64,000 nucleotides of DNA from Ferrovibrio sp046294345. Lineage in GTDB: Bacteria; Pseudomonadota; Alphaproteobacteria; Ferrovibrionales; Ferrovibrionaceae. Under the pieces are notes generated by a model, which had not been told where the DNA came from, ran no database searches, and saw only the letters and a list, made by a program, of their open reading frames with translations. The stretch's first letter is position 1. The number at the start of each line of letters is the position of its first letter. This document shows positions 9,305 to 17,319 of the stretch, piece after piece. The position numbers and the translations under genes were made by a program. Where the stretch lies: the NCBI GenBank assembly GCA_046294345.1, contig JBKBJT010000013.1, positions 1-64,000 of the forward strand. Reading direction: 5' to 3'.

Positions 9305-10093
9305 ATGACCACGACTATCCGCACCGCCCTGGCCGCCGCCATCGTCACTGCCGGCATGGCCGGTTCCGCTTCCGCCGCCGACCGCATCCCCGAAACGCAG
9401 GCCGTCAGGAATGTCGTGCTGGTGCATGGCGCCTTCGCCGATGGCTCGGGCTGGCGCGGCGTCTACGACAACCTGACGGCACGCGGCTATCGCGTCACCA
9501 TCGTGCAGAACCCGCTGACCTCGCTGGCCGATGATGTGGCGGCGACCAAGCGTGCGCTGGCCCGCCAGAGCGGCCCGGCCATCCTGGTCGGCCATTCCTG
9601 GGGCGGCACGGTGATCACCGAGGCCGGCATCGACCCGAAGGTGGCCGGGCTGGTCTATGTCTCGGCGCTGTCGCCTGATGCCAATGAGACCACGGCGCAG
9701 CAGTATGAGGGCTTCACGACGCCGCCCGAATTCGTCATCGACACGCAGTCGGACGGCTACGGCTATATCGATCTGGCGAAGTTCAAGGCCGGTTTCGCCG
9801 CCGACACCAGCGATGCGGACGCCGCCTTCATGCGCGACTCGCAGGTGCCGATCAACATGTCGGTCTTCGCCACCAGGCTGACGAACGCCGCCTGGCGCAC
9901 CAAGCCAAGCTGGGCGGTGATCGCCACCGACGACAAGGCCTTCGACCAGAAGATGTTGCGCCACATGGCCCGGCGCATCAACGCGACGGTGACGGAAGTG
10001 CCCGCCAGCCACGCGGTGTTCATGACCCAGCCGAAGGTGGTGGCCGATGTGATCGACCGGGCCGCAAAGGCTGCCATACCCGCCGCGCGTTAA
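9305..10093 (+). CDS. exported alpha/beta hydrolase
   Basis: A 262-residue hydrolase with a Sec-type signal peptide (about residues 1-23, ending ASA). The alpha/beta-hydrolase core has the oxyanion motif VLVHGAFADGSGW, the nucleophile elbow GHSWGG and a late catalytic His in ASHAVFMTQP. Related proteins are annotated as esterases or non-haem haloperoxidase-like enzymes; the substrate is unknown. The ATG at 9305 follows GGAAAGGACC. Its position behind ohr suggests co-expression under peroxide stress, but that is inference from spacing alone. Confidence 0.85.
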   Translation: MTTTIRTALAAAIVTAGMAGSASAADRIPETQAVRNVVLVHGAFADGSGWRGVYDNLTARGYRVTIVQNPLTSLADDVAATKRALARQSGPAILVGHSWGGTVITEAGIDPKVAGLVYVSALSPDANETTAQQYEGFTTPPEFVIDTQSDGYGYIDLAKFKAGFAADTSDADAAFMRDSQVPINMSVFATRLTNAAWRTKPSWAVIATDDKAFDQKMLRHMARRINATVTEVPASHAVFMTQPKVVADVIDRAAKAAIPAAR

Positions 10094-10277
10094 GCGGCGG
10101 TGCCCGGCGCGGGCAGATGGCGCGGGCAGGCGGCGACCATACAGGTCCCGTCTGCCCGTCCTGACGCCTGAACATTCCTGCACAGCGGGCTGAAAAAGCT
10201 TTCGATCCCTTGCTGCCATGCCTGCGGCTATGCATGGCGCGCGGCGCAACCGGCGCCGCTTCAGCACGGAGACGGCA

Positions 10278-10949
10278 ATGCCTGCCTATGATCTGATCAG
10301 CAATTATCTATGCCCATACACCCAGCGCGCCGGGATCCTGCTGGCCGAAAAGGGCGTACCCTATGACCGCACCTATATCGACCTGGCCAACAAGCCCGAC
10401 TGGTTCCTGCAGGTTTCGCCGCTGGGTAAGGTGCCGGTGCTGCGCGTCAGTGGCGCCGCCATCTTCGAGACATCCGTGATCTGCGACTATATTGAGGAAG
10501 CCGAGCCGGCGAGGCCGGTGTTGCCTCCCGCTGCGCTGGATCGCGCCCGCGAACGTGGCTGGGCCGAATTCGCCTCCGCCGTGATCGCGGATGTGTTCGG
10601 TTTCTACACCGCGCCCGACGAAGCCGCTTTCGAACGCAAATGCGGGGACCTGCGGGCCAGGTTCGGCTGGCTTGAGCAGCATCTGAGCGAGGGGCCGTAT
10701 TTTGCCGGTGCCCGCTTCGGTCTGGTCGATGCGGCTTTCGCGCCGATCTTCCGGCTGTTCGACACCTTCGACCAACTGGGATCGTTCGGCATATTCGACG
10801 GATTGCGACGCGTGCCGACCTATCGTGCCGCTCTGGCCGCACGACCCAGCGTGCAGAATGTGGTGGTGCCCGATTACGCCGCGATCTTCCGGCAATACCT
10901 GTCGGAGCGCGGATCGCATCTGTCGCGCCTGATGGCGCGCGCGACCTAG
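10278..10949 (+). CDS. glutathione S-transferase family protein
   Basis: A 223-residue two-domain protein. The thioredoxin-like N-terminal domain has the redox motif CPYTQR (Cys12) and the glutathione-contact segments VPVLRV and FETSVICDYIEE; an all-helical C-terminal domain follows. The cysteine motif suggests an omega/beta-type thiol transferase or lignin-ether-cleaving relative rather than a Tyr/Ser GST. I start at the ATG at 10278 with CGGAGAC upstream; a start 60 bases earlier would add an arginine-rich leader. Its stop codon overlaps that of the convergent LysR gene in a CTAG tetramer. Confidence 0.9.
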   Translation: MPAYDLISNYLCPYTQRAGILLAEKGVPYDRTYIDLANKPDWFLQVSPLGKVPVLRVSGAAIFETSVICDYIEEAEPARPVLPPAALDRARERGWAEFASAVIADVFGFYTAPDEAAFERKCGDLRARFGWLEQHLSEGPYFAGARFGLVDAAFAPIFRLFDTFDQLGSFGIFDGLRRVPTYRAALAARPSVQNVVVPDYAAIFRQYLSERGSHLSRLMARAT

Positions 10950-11863
10950 GCCTGACCGACCAGCAACGGTGCCGCCTGCTTCAGCTTCGCCGCCAGCGCA
11001 TCACCGGCACGGCGGATGCGAGGCAGGCGCGCCATCTCAGGATGCACCAGCAGCCATAGCGGCAGGTCCAGCGCCGGCAGTGGTCCGCCGATACGGGTCA
11101 ATCCCGGGATCGAGCCGCCGACAAAGCAGGGCAGCACGCCACAGCCGATGCCGGATTTCACGGCCTGGGCTGCGCCGAGCAGAGTGTTGGCACGAAAGCG
11201 GATATCATTATTTGCGACGTTGCGGGCAATCCATTCGCCCGGTCCGGTGCAAGCCAGCGCCGCATCGAAACCCACCCATGGCAAACCGGCCAACCCGCCC
11301 AGAGTTTCGGGCACCGGCATGCCGTCAGCGGCATAGATGCCCATCGCCACTGTGCCGACGCGCCGGCCGCGCAGGTTTTCATCTGGCTGCGGCGTGATGC
11401 GCAGGGCAAGGTCGGCCGAGCGCTGGGCCAGCGACAGCACCTGGTTCGAAATCACAAGGTCGATGGTCAGGCCCGGCTGTTCGCGGCACAAGGCAGCGAG
11501 AATGCTGGGCAGCAGATATTCCGATACGGCATCGGGCGCGGTGAGCCGCACCGGACCATCCTTGCCGCTGTCGCGTCCGCCGATCCTGCGTTCCAGCGCG
11601 CTGATGTCGTCGCGCAGGCGCAGCGCCAGGCTCCGCATGTCCTCGCCGGCGGCCGTCAGGCGCAGGCTGGTGGGCGTGCGTTCGAACAGCCGCGTGCCCA
11701 GCCGGTCCTCGATCTGCCGCAGGCGCCGCGACAGCGTGGGATGGCTGATCGCCAGGGCAATGGCGGAGGCCGACAATGTGCCATGTTCCGCCACCGCCAG
11801 CACGATGCGCAGATCGTCCCAGTTCAGGCCCGGCGGAGCGGCGGTTGCGGCAGCAGAGGTCAT
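10946..11863 (-). CDS. LysR-family regulator
   Basis: About 305 residues: helix-turn-helix at roughly residues 15-75 (LSASAIALAISHPTLSRRL), then the effector-binding domain. It is divergent from a LysE-family exporter gene and probably controls it, a common arrangement for amino-acid exporters. The ATG ending at 11863 is chosen; a TTG 27 bases upstream with AGAGG at proper distance is a real alternative. The stop overlaps the GST stop by four bases. Confidence 0.88.
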   Translation of the reverse strand: MTSAAATAAPPGLNWDDLRIVLAVAEHGTLSASAIALAISHPTLSRRLRQIEDRLGTRLFERTPTSLRLTAAGEDMRSLALRLRDDISALERRIGGRDSGKDGPVRLTAPDAVSEYLLPSILAALCREQPGLTIDLVISNQVLSLAQRSADLALRITPQPDENLRGRRVGTVAMGIYAADGMPVPETLGGLAGLPWVGFDAALACTGPGEWIARNVANNDIRFRANTLLGAAQAVKSGIGCGVLPCFVGGSIPGLTRIGGPLPALDLPLWLLVHPEMARLPRIRRAGDALAAKLKQAAPLLVGQA

Positions 11864-11923
11864 GGCATTTGTGGACCGATGGCTGCCCAAGATTTAGCCT
11901 CTGCCTTGGTGGGCGATCAAGGC

Positions 11924-11941
11924 AATTGTCTCCGTACAATT
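11924..11941. promoter_or_regulatory. candidate LysR operator
   Basis: AATTGT and ACAATT form an inverted repeat with a six-base spacer in the gap between the LysR and LysE-family genes. Confidence 0.5.
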
Positions 11942-12002
11942 CTTCCGCTGCGCCGTGTCGTGCACCGCGCTAGGCTGTTCGCACCCCGGCCGGAGCCTGC
12001 CC

Positions 12003-12635
12003 ATGCCCACCACCACAAACCTGATCGCCTTCGCACTTGTTGCTTTTGGCATGGTGCTCACGCCCGGGCCGAACATGATCTATCTGATCTCGCGTTCGAT
12101 CTGCCAGGGGCGGGTGGCCGGGCTGATCTCGCTGGGCGGCGTGGCGCTGGGTTTCGTGGTCTACATGCTGGCCGCCGCCTTCGGCATCACGGCCCTGCTG
12201 CTGGTGGTGCCCTATGCCTACGAGGCCTTGTGTTACGGCGGCGCGGCCTATCTGCTCTGGCTGGCCTGGCAGGCGCTGAAACCCAACGGCCGTTCGCCCT
12301 TCCAGGTGAAGGCGCTGCCGCAGGATTCACCGCGCAAACTCTTCACCATGGGCTTCATCACCAACCTGCTCAATCCGAAGATCGCGATGCTCTATCTCTC
12401 GCTGCTGCCGCAGTTCATCACGCCCGAGGCCGGCCATGTGCTGGGCCAGTCGCTGGTGCTGGGCTTCACGCAGATTTCGATCAGCATCACCGTCAACGGC
12501 CTGATCGCGCTCACCGCCGGCAGCATCGCCGGCTTCCTCGGCACGCGCCCGCTCTGGCTGCTGATCCAGCGCTGGCTGATGGGCACCGTGCTGGCCGGTC
12601 TGGCCGTGCGCATGGCCATGGAAGCCCGGCGCTAG
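12003..12635 (+). CDS. LysE/RhtB-family exporter
   Basis: A 210-residue inner-membrane exporter with about six hydrophobic segments. The family hallmark GxxxTPGPN appears as VLTPGPNMIYLIS near residues 18-30, and NLLNPKIAMLYLS occurs mid-protein. Such proteins export amino acids or derivatives; the substrate is unknown. The start at 12003 has GGAG upstream and avoids a polar leader. It is divergently arranged with a LysR gene and an inverted-repeat operator. Confidence 0.9.
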   Translation: MPTTTNLIAFALVAFGMVLTPGPNMIYLISRSICQGRVAGLISLGGVALGFVVYMLAAAFGITALLLVVPYAYEALCYGGAAYLLWLAWQALKPNGRSPFQVKALPQDSPRKLFTMGFITNLLNPKIAMLYLSLLPQFITPEAGHVLGQSLVLGFTQISISITVNGLIALTAGSIAGFLGTRPLWLLIQRWLMGTVLAGLAVRMAMEARR

Positions 12636-12639
12636 GGCG

Positions 12640-12939
12640 CTAACCCTCGCCGTCTCCGCCGATGCGGCCGTAGCGCTTTTCCTTCGGGCGCAGAGTCGGG
12701 CGCTTAACCTCGCCCTGTCTGTCCTGCAGGCCCTCGGGCAGGTTGGGATCGTTGCTGATGTCGTCATGATGCTCGGCGGCGAATTGGTCGTTGCCATAGG
12801 TGCCGGGGCCGTAGCGCCGCTGCGCGGGCGAACCCTTCACCAGCGGCGTGGTATGGGCCGGGCCGTGCGGGCTGCCGCCATTGCCGGGTTCCAGGGTGAA
12901 CTGGCGCGGCGGACGGGGTGGGGTGATGCGATCGGGCAT
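12640..12939 (-). CDS. small conserved-looking hypothetical protein
   Basis: A 99-residue polar protein rich in Pro, Gly, Asp and Arg (PDRITPPRPPRQFTLEPGNG near the start; HHDDISNDPNLPEG mid-protein). It has no signal, membrane segment or recognised domain and is probably largely disordered. The gene is supported by an excellent ribosome site (GAGGAGG, six bases before the ATG) and codon usage like neighbours. That ribosome site lies inside a 14-bp imperfect hairpin, so translation may be structure-controlled. It ends four bases from the stop of the convergent LysE-family gene. Confidence 0.65.
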   Translation of the reverse strand: MPDRITPPRPPRQFTLEPGNGGSPHGPAHTTPLVKGSPAQRRYGPGTYGNDQFAAEHHDDISNDPNLPEGLQDRQGEVKRPTLRPKEKRYGRIGGDGEG

Positions 12940-12970
12940 GGTTTCCTCCTCTGCTGCAGAAGAGGAAACC
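12940..12970 (-). promoter_or_regulatory. hairpin covering the ribosome site of the small gene
   Basis: GGTTTCCTC (12940-12948) pairs with GAGGAAACC (12962-12970). The stem continues inward with one mismatch to a three-base loop. On the minus-strand transcript the GAGGAGG ribosome site of the 12939 start is fully inside the stem, immediately before the ATG. It could equally end transcription from the upstream membrane gene. Confidence 0.55.
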
Positions 12971-13001
12971 ATCCGCCGCAACCCTGGTTCCCGCTGGGCG
13001 T

Positions 13002-13505
13002 TCAGGCAGGAATGGCGCCTTTCCGGTAGCGCTGGGCAAAACGCAGCAGCCAGCCGATGAAATAGCCCGCGCTCACGCCGGAAACCGCCACATCGACAGG
13101 GTAAAGGGTCATCGGGTCGGACAGGCCGAATCCGATGGAAATGCCGATGGCGTATTTGGCGAAGAACAGCACCATGTTGCGCAGCAGCGGGAAGACCGAG
13201 CCCTCCACGCGCACGCGTCGCTGCGCCGGGTCGGGCTGCATCGAGTCGAGGTTGGTGCCATACCATGCGCCCAGTGACGCGATCGCCAGGGCGGCGGCCC
13301 AGTAGACCGGCAGCACGGCCGAGGCATCCAGTCTGAGCAGCAGGCCATAGACGCCCCAGGCAATGAACACGGCGGGCGCCACCAGCAGGCGCCAGACCTT
13401 CACGGTGCGCGTGCGCAGGCCGATCAGGCCGAGCGCCAGCAGGATGGCAAACAACACGAACACCCAGACGGGGGTGTTCTGCAGGATGGTGGCAAGGCTA
13501 GGCAT
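13002..13505 (-). CDS. integral membrane protein, DUF6622-like
   Basis: A 167-residue protein with about four to five hydrophobic segments (for example VFVLFAILLALGLIGL near residues 14-29 and a pair around residues 90 and 120) and a short basic C-terminus. It resembles small uncharacterised DUF6622-type membrane proteins; no activity is known to me. The ATG ending at 13505 follows AGAGGAC. A divergent TetR gene and two identical-type palindromes upstream indicate that it is the repressor's target, perhaps a stress- or ligand-induced membrane protein. Confidence 0.75.
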   Translation of the reverse strand: MPSLATILQNTPVWVFVLFAILLALGLIGLRTRTVKVWRLLVAPAVFIAWGVYGLLLRLDASAVLPVYWAAALAIASLGAWYGTNLDSMQPDPAQRRVRVEGSVFPLLRNMVLFFAKYAIGISIGFGLSDPMTLYPVDVAVSGVSAGYFIGWLLRFAQRYRKGAIPA

Positions 13506-13528
13506 GACGGGTCCTCTTGGGGATGGAA

Positions 13529-13546
13529 TGGTACCCACTGGTACCA
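13529..13546. promoter_or_regulatory. TetR operator copy 1
   Basis: TGGTAC-N6-GTACCA, a perfect 6+6 inverted repeat, 24 bp upstream of the membrane-protein ATG. An identically built second copy follows 34 bp away centre to centre. Confidence 0.7.
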
Positions 13547-13562
13547 ACATGACAAATCTATA

Positions 13563-13580
13563 TGGTACGCTATAGTACCA
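13563..13580. promoter_or_regulatory. TetR operator copy 2
   Basis: A second TGGTAC-N6-GTACCA repeat, 15 bp upstream of the chosen GTG start of the TetR gene. It overlaps an upstream in-frame ATG at 13562, which argues against that ATG as the start. Confidence 0.7.
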
Positions 13581-13594
13581 GTCAAGAGGGCTTC

Positions 13595-14239
13595 GTGGGC
13601 AAAACAGCCAAAACAGCAGAATCCGAAGAGCGTGCCGAAATGCGGGACCGCGTGCTGCGCGCCGGCTTCGCGGCTTTCCGCGAACTGGGCTTCGACGGCG
13701 CCAGCACCCTGGAGATCGCCACCCGCGCCAGGGTTTCCAAGCGCGAGCTTTACGCGCTGTTCGCCGACAAGCAGTCCATCGTGGTGGAATGCATCAAGTG
13801 GCGCACGCGACAGATGCAGGTGCCGCTGGCGCTGCCGCGGCCGTCAGACCCGCAGGCGCTGCTGGCCACGCTGACGAAATTCGGCACGGCGGCGATGGCC
13901 GGCATCTGCGATCCGGATGTGCTGACCGTGTTCCGCTTCGCCATAACGGAAGCGCAGAGAACGCCCGAGATCGCCCGGGCGCTGGACGAACGCGGCCGCG
14001 AGCCGATGCGCCGCATGTTCATCGACCTGATCGAGAAGGCGCAGGAAGACGGGCTGCTGGCGCCCGTGTCGCCGGCCGAGGTCAGCGCTTTCTTCTTCTC
14101 GCTGTTATGGGGTGACCTACTGCTGCGCCTGCTGATGGGGCTGGTCAAACCGCCGGCAAAAGCCGAGCTGGAGCAGCGCGCCCGCCACGCCGCCGAACGG
14201 GTGATGGCGGCCTATGCGCATGCCGGCAGGGCGCGGTAG
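13595..14239 (+). CDS. TetR-family repressor
   Basis: A 214-residue TetR regulator with an N-terminal helix-turn-helix at about residues 15-60 (FDGASTLEIATRARVSKREL, then YALFADKQSIV) and a helical ligand domain with the TetR_C_7-like FFSLLWGDLLLRLLMG segment. I choose the GTG at 13595 (AGAGGG upstream) because the earlier ATG at 13562 lies in an operator. It probably represses itself and the divergent membrane gene through the paired palindromes. Confidence 0.9.
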   Translation: MGKTAKTAESEERAEMRDRVLRAGFAAFRELGFDGASTLEIATRARVSKRELYALFADKQSIVVECIKWRTRQMQVPLALPRPSDPQALLATLTKFGTAAMAGICDPDVLTVFRFAITEAQRTPEIARALDERGREPMRRMFIDLIEKAQEDGLLAPVSPAEVSAFFFSLLWGDLLLRLLMGLVKPPAKAELEQRARHAAERVMAAYAHAGRAR

Positions 14240-14255
14240 CCAAGACGCTGCAGGT

Positions 14256-15440
14256 TCAGCCCCGCCGCCAGCGCGCCAGCGCCAGCATGGCGCCGCCCGC
14301 GATCAGTCCCCAGAAGGCGCCGCCGATCCCGAACAGCGTCAGCCCGCTGGCCGCGACGATGAAGGTGATCGCCGCCGCCTCGCGGCTTTGTGCGTCGCTC
14401 AAGGCTGCCACCAGCGAGGAGGCGAAGGCGCCGAGCAAAGCCAGCCCGGCCACCGCCTGGATCAGGGTGGGGGGCGCCGCGCTGAACAAAGCCGTCGCCG
14501 CCGTGGCCAGCAATCCGAACAGCACGTAGAAGATCCCGGCCACCAAAGCGGCCACCCAGCGTTTGTTGGGGTCCGGATGCGCCTCGGGTCCGGCGCAGAT
14601 CGCCGCCGTGATGGCGGCGAGGTTGACCGCATGGCCGCCGAAGGGCGCGGCCAGCAGAGAGAAAATGCCGGTGGCGCGGAACAGCGGCGTGGGATCGGGT
14701 TTGTAGCCATTGGCCTGCAGCACGGCGATGCCGGGGATGTTCTGGCTCGCCATGGTGACGATGAAGAGCGGCAGCGCGATGCCCAGCATGGCCGAAGGCG
14801 AAAATACCGGCATGACGAATTCGGCCTGGGGCAGAAGGCTGCCGAGTTTGTCGGCTGAGATCTCGCCACCCGCCACGATGAAGCCCAGCGTCACCAGCAC
14901 GGCGGCCGGCATGGCGTAAAGCCGCTTCCATTTCGCCACCAGGGCCCAGACGATCACGATGCTCAAGCCCGCCACGGGCATCGCCGCCACGGCCTTCACC
15001 GGCGCGAGGCAGAGCCCGAGCAGGATGCCGGCCAGCATGGCATTGGCCAAAGCCGCCGGGATGGCGGCCACGGCGCGGCCGAGCGGTTTCCATATGCCGG
15101 CGATGGTGAGCAGGATGCCGCAGGCGATGAAGGCGCCCACGGCGGCATGGAAGCCGCCCTCGGCGATGGCGCTGGAGGCCAGCAGCGCGCCGCCCGGTGT
15201 GGACCAGGCAATGCTGATCGGCAGGCGTGTTTTCCAGCTCAGGAGAATCGCGCAGAAGCCCATGGCAAGGCTGAGCGCCATCAGGCCCGATGCGGCCTGG
15301 GCCTGGCTGGCGCCCACGGCGGTCAGGCCCTGCAGGATCACGGCAAAGGAGGAAGCGAAGCCGACGAAGGCCGAGAGCAGGCCGGCGGCAATCGCAGGCA
15401 TGAGGGACGTCGGATGAGAGGCGGCGGAACTGGTTGTCAT
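14256..15440 (-). CDS. BenE-family permease
   Basis: A 394-residue inner-membrane transporter with about 11-12 hydrophobic segments of the benzoate/H+ symporter (BenE) family, distantly related to NCS2 xanthine/uracil permeases. Typical stretches are AWSTPGGALLASSAIAEGG near residues 78-96 and AAPFGGHAVNLAAITAAICA near residue 270. No benzoate genes are nearby. It is divergent from a GntR gene, with a GTATAC site shared with purine-catabolism genes between them, so a role in uptake of purine-related compounds is plausible but inferred. Confidence 0.88.
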   Translation of the reverse strand: MTTSSAASHPTSLMPAIAAGLLSAFVGFASSFAVILQGLTAVGASQAQAASGLMALSLAMGFCAILLSWKTRLPISIAWSTPGGALLASSAIAEGGFHAAVGAFIACGILLTIAGIWKPLGRAVAAIPAALANAMLAGILLGLCLAPVKAVAAMPVAGLSIVIVWALVAKWKRLYAMPAAVLVTLGFIVAGGEISADKLGSLLPQAEFVMPVFSPSAMLGIALPLFIVTMASQNIPGIAVLQANGYKPDPTPLFRATGIFSLLAAPFGGHAVNLAAITAAICAGPEAHPDPNKRWVAALVAGIFYVLFGLLATAATALFSAAPPTLIQAVAGLALLGAFASSLVAALSDAQSREAAAITFIVAASGLTLFGIGGAFWGLIAGGAMLALARWRRG

Positions 15441-15518
15441 GGCCGCCTGTGTGTAACGCGATATGCGCGCCGCGCCAATGCGCCGACATCTGGCTGCTGG
15501 ACCCTGAATCGGCCAACC

Positions 15519-15527
15519 GTATACAAT
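15519..15527. promoter_or_regulatory. GTATAC-type operator before gntR and benE
   Basis: GTATACAAT followed by CCCGG lies between the benE and gntR starts. It matches the sites at 21556 and 28991 (ATTGTRTACART followed by TTCCC/TTCCGGG). Confidence 0.55.
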
Positions 15528-15581
15528 CCCGGCACCGGATTGTCCGGCCGATTCGACGGCCGGCGCCAGTGGGGGCCAGAC

Positions 15582-16418
15582 ATGGCGCAGGCAACCGTGA
15601 AACAGACTGGCGTGAAACAGACAGGCATGAAGGCCAGACCGGCGGCCGGCCGTAAAATCACGGCGGCGCAGGTTCTGGCCATGCCCCAGGCGGCTCCCCG
15701 CCGCAAGGGCGCCGCACCGGCCGGCCGTCGTGGTGCCATCGACGACGCCACCATCTACGACAGCGTCTACACCGCCATCGTCGACCACATCATCATGCCG
15801 GGCACCAAGCTGCCCGAGGATGTGCTGGCCCGGGCCTTCGGCGTCAGCCGCACGCGCATCCGCAAGGTGCTGCTGGCGCTGTCGCACGAGAATCTGGTGA
15901 CGCTGCAGCACAATCGCGGCGCCTCGGTGGCCAAGCCGAGCGTGCAGGAGGCGCGCGAGGTGTTTGCCGCGCGCCGCATCGTCGAGACCGGCATCGCCGC
16001 CGAACTGGCGCGCCGTATCACGACAGCGCAACTGGCCGCGTTGCGCCGCTTCGTGGCCCGTGAACATGCCGCCGAAACGGCGCGCGACCGCAGCACCGGC
16101 ATCCGGCTGTCGGGCGAATTCCATCTGGAACTGGCCAAGTTGATCGGCAACGAACCGCTCAGTGGTTTCCTGCGCGCGCTGATCTCGCGCACCTCGCTGA
16201 TCATCGCGGTCTACGAGGCGCCGGGCAACACGATGTGCAGCCATGCCGAACACGGCGCGCTGCTCGACCGTCTCGCCGCCCATGACGTGGCCGGTTCGGT
16301 GCGTTACATGGAAGAGCATCTGCAAAGACTGGAAGACGGCCTCGATCTGGCGGCGGCGAAACGCCGTCCGGTCGACCTGCAGGGCGTCTTCGCGCAACTG
16401 GCCGCCACGCGGCGTTGA
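15582..16418 (+). CDS. GntR/FCD-family regulator, probable purine-catabolism regulator
   Basis: A 278-residue FadR-subfamily GntR protein: a basic, Ala-rich N-terminal leader of about 50 residues, a winged helix-turn-helix at about 55-120 (LARAFGVSRTRIRKVLLALS), then a helical FCD domain with the metal-binding His pattern (EFHLELAKLIGN, HAEHGALLDRL). The ATG at 15582 follows GGGGGCC. Its own upstream region and those of allC/glycerate kinase and puuD carry the same GTATAC-centred palindrome, so it is the best local candidate for the purine-degradation regulator. Confidence 0.9.
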   Translation: MAQATVKQTGVKQTGMKARPAAGRKITAAQVLAMPQAAPRRKGAAPAGRRGAIDDATIYDSVYTAIVDHIIMPGTKLPEDVLARAFGVSRTRIRKVLLALSHENLVTLQHNRGASVAKPSVQEAREVFAARRIVETGIAAELARRITTAQLAALRRFVAREHAAETARDRSTGIRLSGEFHLELAKLIGNEPLSGFLRALISRTSLIIAVYEAPGNTMCSHAEHGALLDRLAAHDVAGSVRYMEEHLQRLEDGLDLAAAKRRPVDLQGVFAQLAATRR

Positions 16419-16451
16419 CCGCGCGACGGCTGTTGTACTCACATCCCGCGA

Positions 16452-17192
16452 TCAGGCATTGGTGCCGCCATCCACGGCGATCTGCGCGCCAGTGATGTAG
16501 CTGGCGCCCGGCCCGGCCAGGAAAGCCACGGCGGCGGCGATCTCGTTCGGCTTGCCGTAGCGGCCCAAAGCGGTCAGCGCCACCTGCGACGGGGCATACT
16601 CGGCGTCGGCCGGGTTCATGTCGGTGTCGATCGGGCCGGGCTGCACCACGTTCACGGTGATGCCGCGCGGGCCCAGGTCGCGCGCCAGACCGCGGGTCAT
16701 GCCGGTCAGCGCCGCCTTGCTCATGGAATAGAGCGTGATACCGGGGAAGCGCACATTCTCGCCCAGGCAGGAGCCGATGCTGACGATGCGCCCGCCATCG
16801 GGCATATGCGGCAGCACCATCTGCGCCGCCAGGAAGGGCGCGCGGGTGTTGATCGCCAGCATGCGGTCGATGGCGGCCAGGTCGTGATCCTGCGGCGCGG
16901 CCATCTCGGCGATGCCGGCATTGTTCACCAGGATGTCGATGCGGCCGAACTCCGCCGCCGCCTTGTCGATGGCAGCCTTCAGCGCGGCCGGATCGGCGGC
17001 ATCGGCCTGCAGGGCCAGCGCGCGGCGGCCCAGCTTGCCGATCTGCTGCGCCACCGCCTGCGCCTTGTCGGGCGAGGCCGTGTAGGTGAGCGCGACATCG
17101 GCGCCGGATTCGGCCAGTTGCAGCGCGATGGCAGCGCCGATGCCCCTGCTGGCGCCGGTGACGAAGGCGGTCTTGCCGGAAAGCTCGGTCAT
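16452..17192 (-). CDS. short-chain dehydrogenase/reductase
   Basis: A 246-residue classical SDR with a Rossmann fold: cofactor motif TGASRGIG at about residues 11-18, NNAG near 90, catalytic Ser in SIGSCLG and the YSMSK pair (Tyr-x-x-x-Lys) near 152-156, and a proline-glycine PG segment after. It is an NAD(P)-dependent oxidoreductase of unknown substrate. It is divergent from a TetR gene, with a repeated TACAGAAT-containing motif in the gap, so the TetR is its likely regulator. Confidence 0.92.
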   Translation of the reverse strand: MTELSGKTAFVTGASRGIGAAIALQLAESGADVALTYTASPDKAQAVAQQIGKLGRRALALQADAADPAALKAAIDKAAAEFGRIDILVNNAGIAEMAAPQDHDLAAIDRMLAINTRAPFLAAQMVLPHMPDGGRIVSIGSCLGENVRFPGITLYSMSKAALTGMTRGLARDLGPRGITVNVVQPGPIDTDMNPADAEYAPSQVALTALGRYGKPNEIAAAVAFLAGPGASYITGAQIAVDGGTNA

Positions 17193-17206
17193 GTCTGGTT
17201 CTCCAT

Positions 17207-17296
17207 TTATTTAGTGATCGATACAGAATGGAGGGCGACAGATAGGGAGCTTGCCCGGCCGGGTCAATCCCATTATTTATCATTTGCTACAGAATC
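17207..17296. promoter_or_regulatory. paired direct-repeat operator between SDR and TetR genes
   Basis: Two similar motifs, each TTATTTA followed after 8-9 bases by TACAGAAT, lie at about 17207-17229 and 17274-17296, near the start of each divergent gene. They are probable binding sites for the TetR protein. Confidence 0.5.
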
Positions 17297-17319
17297 GAAT
17301 GGAAGGGCAGGAACCGGAT

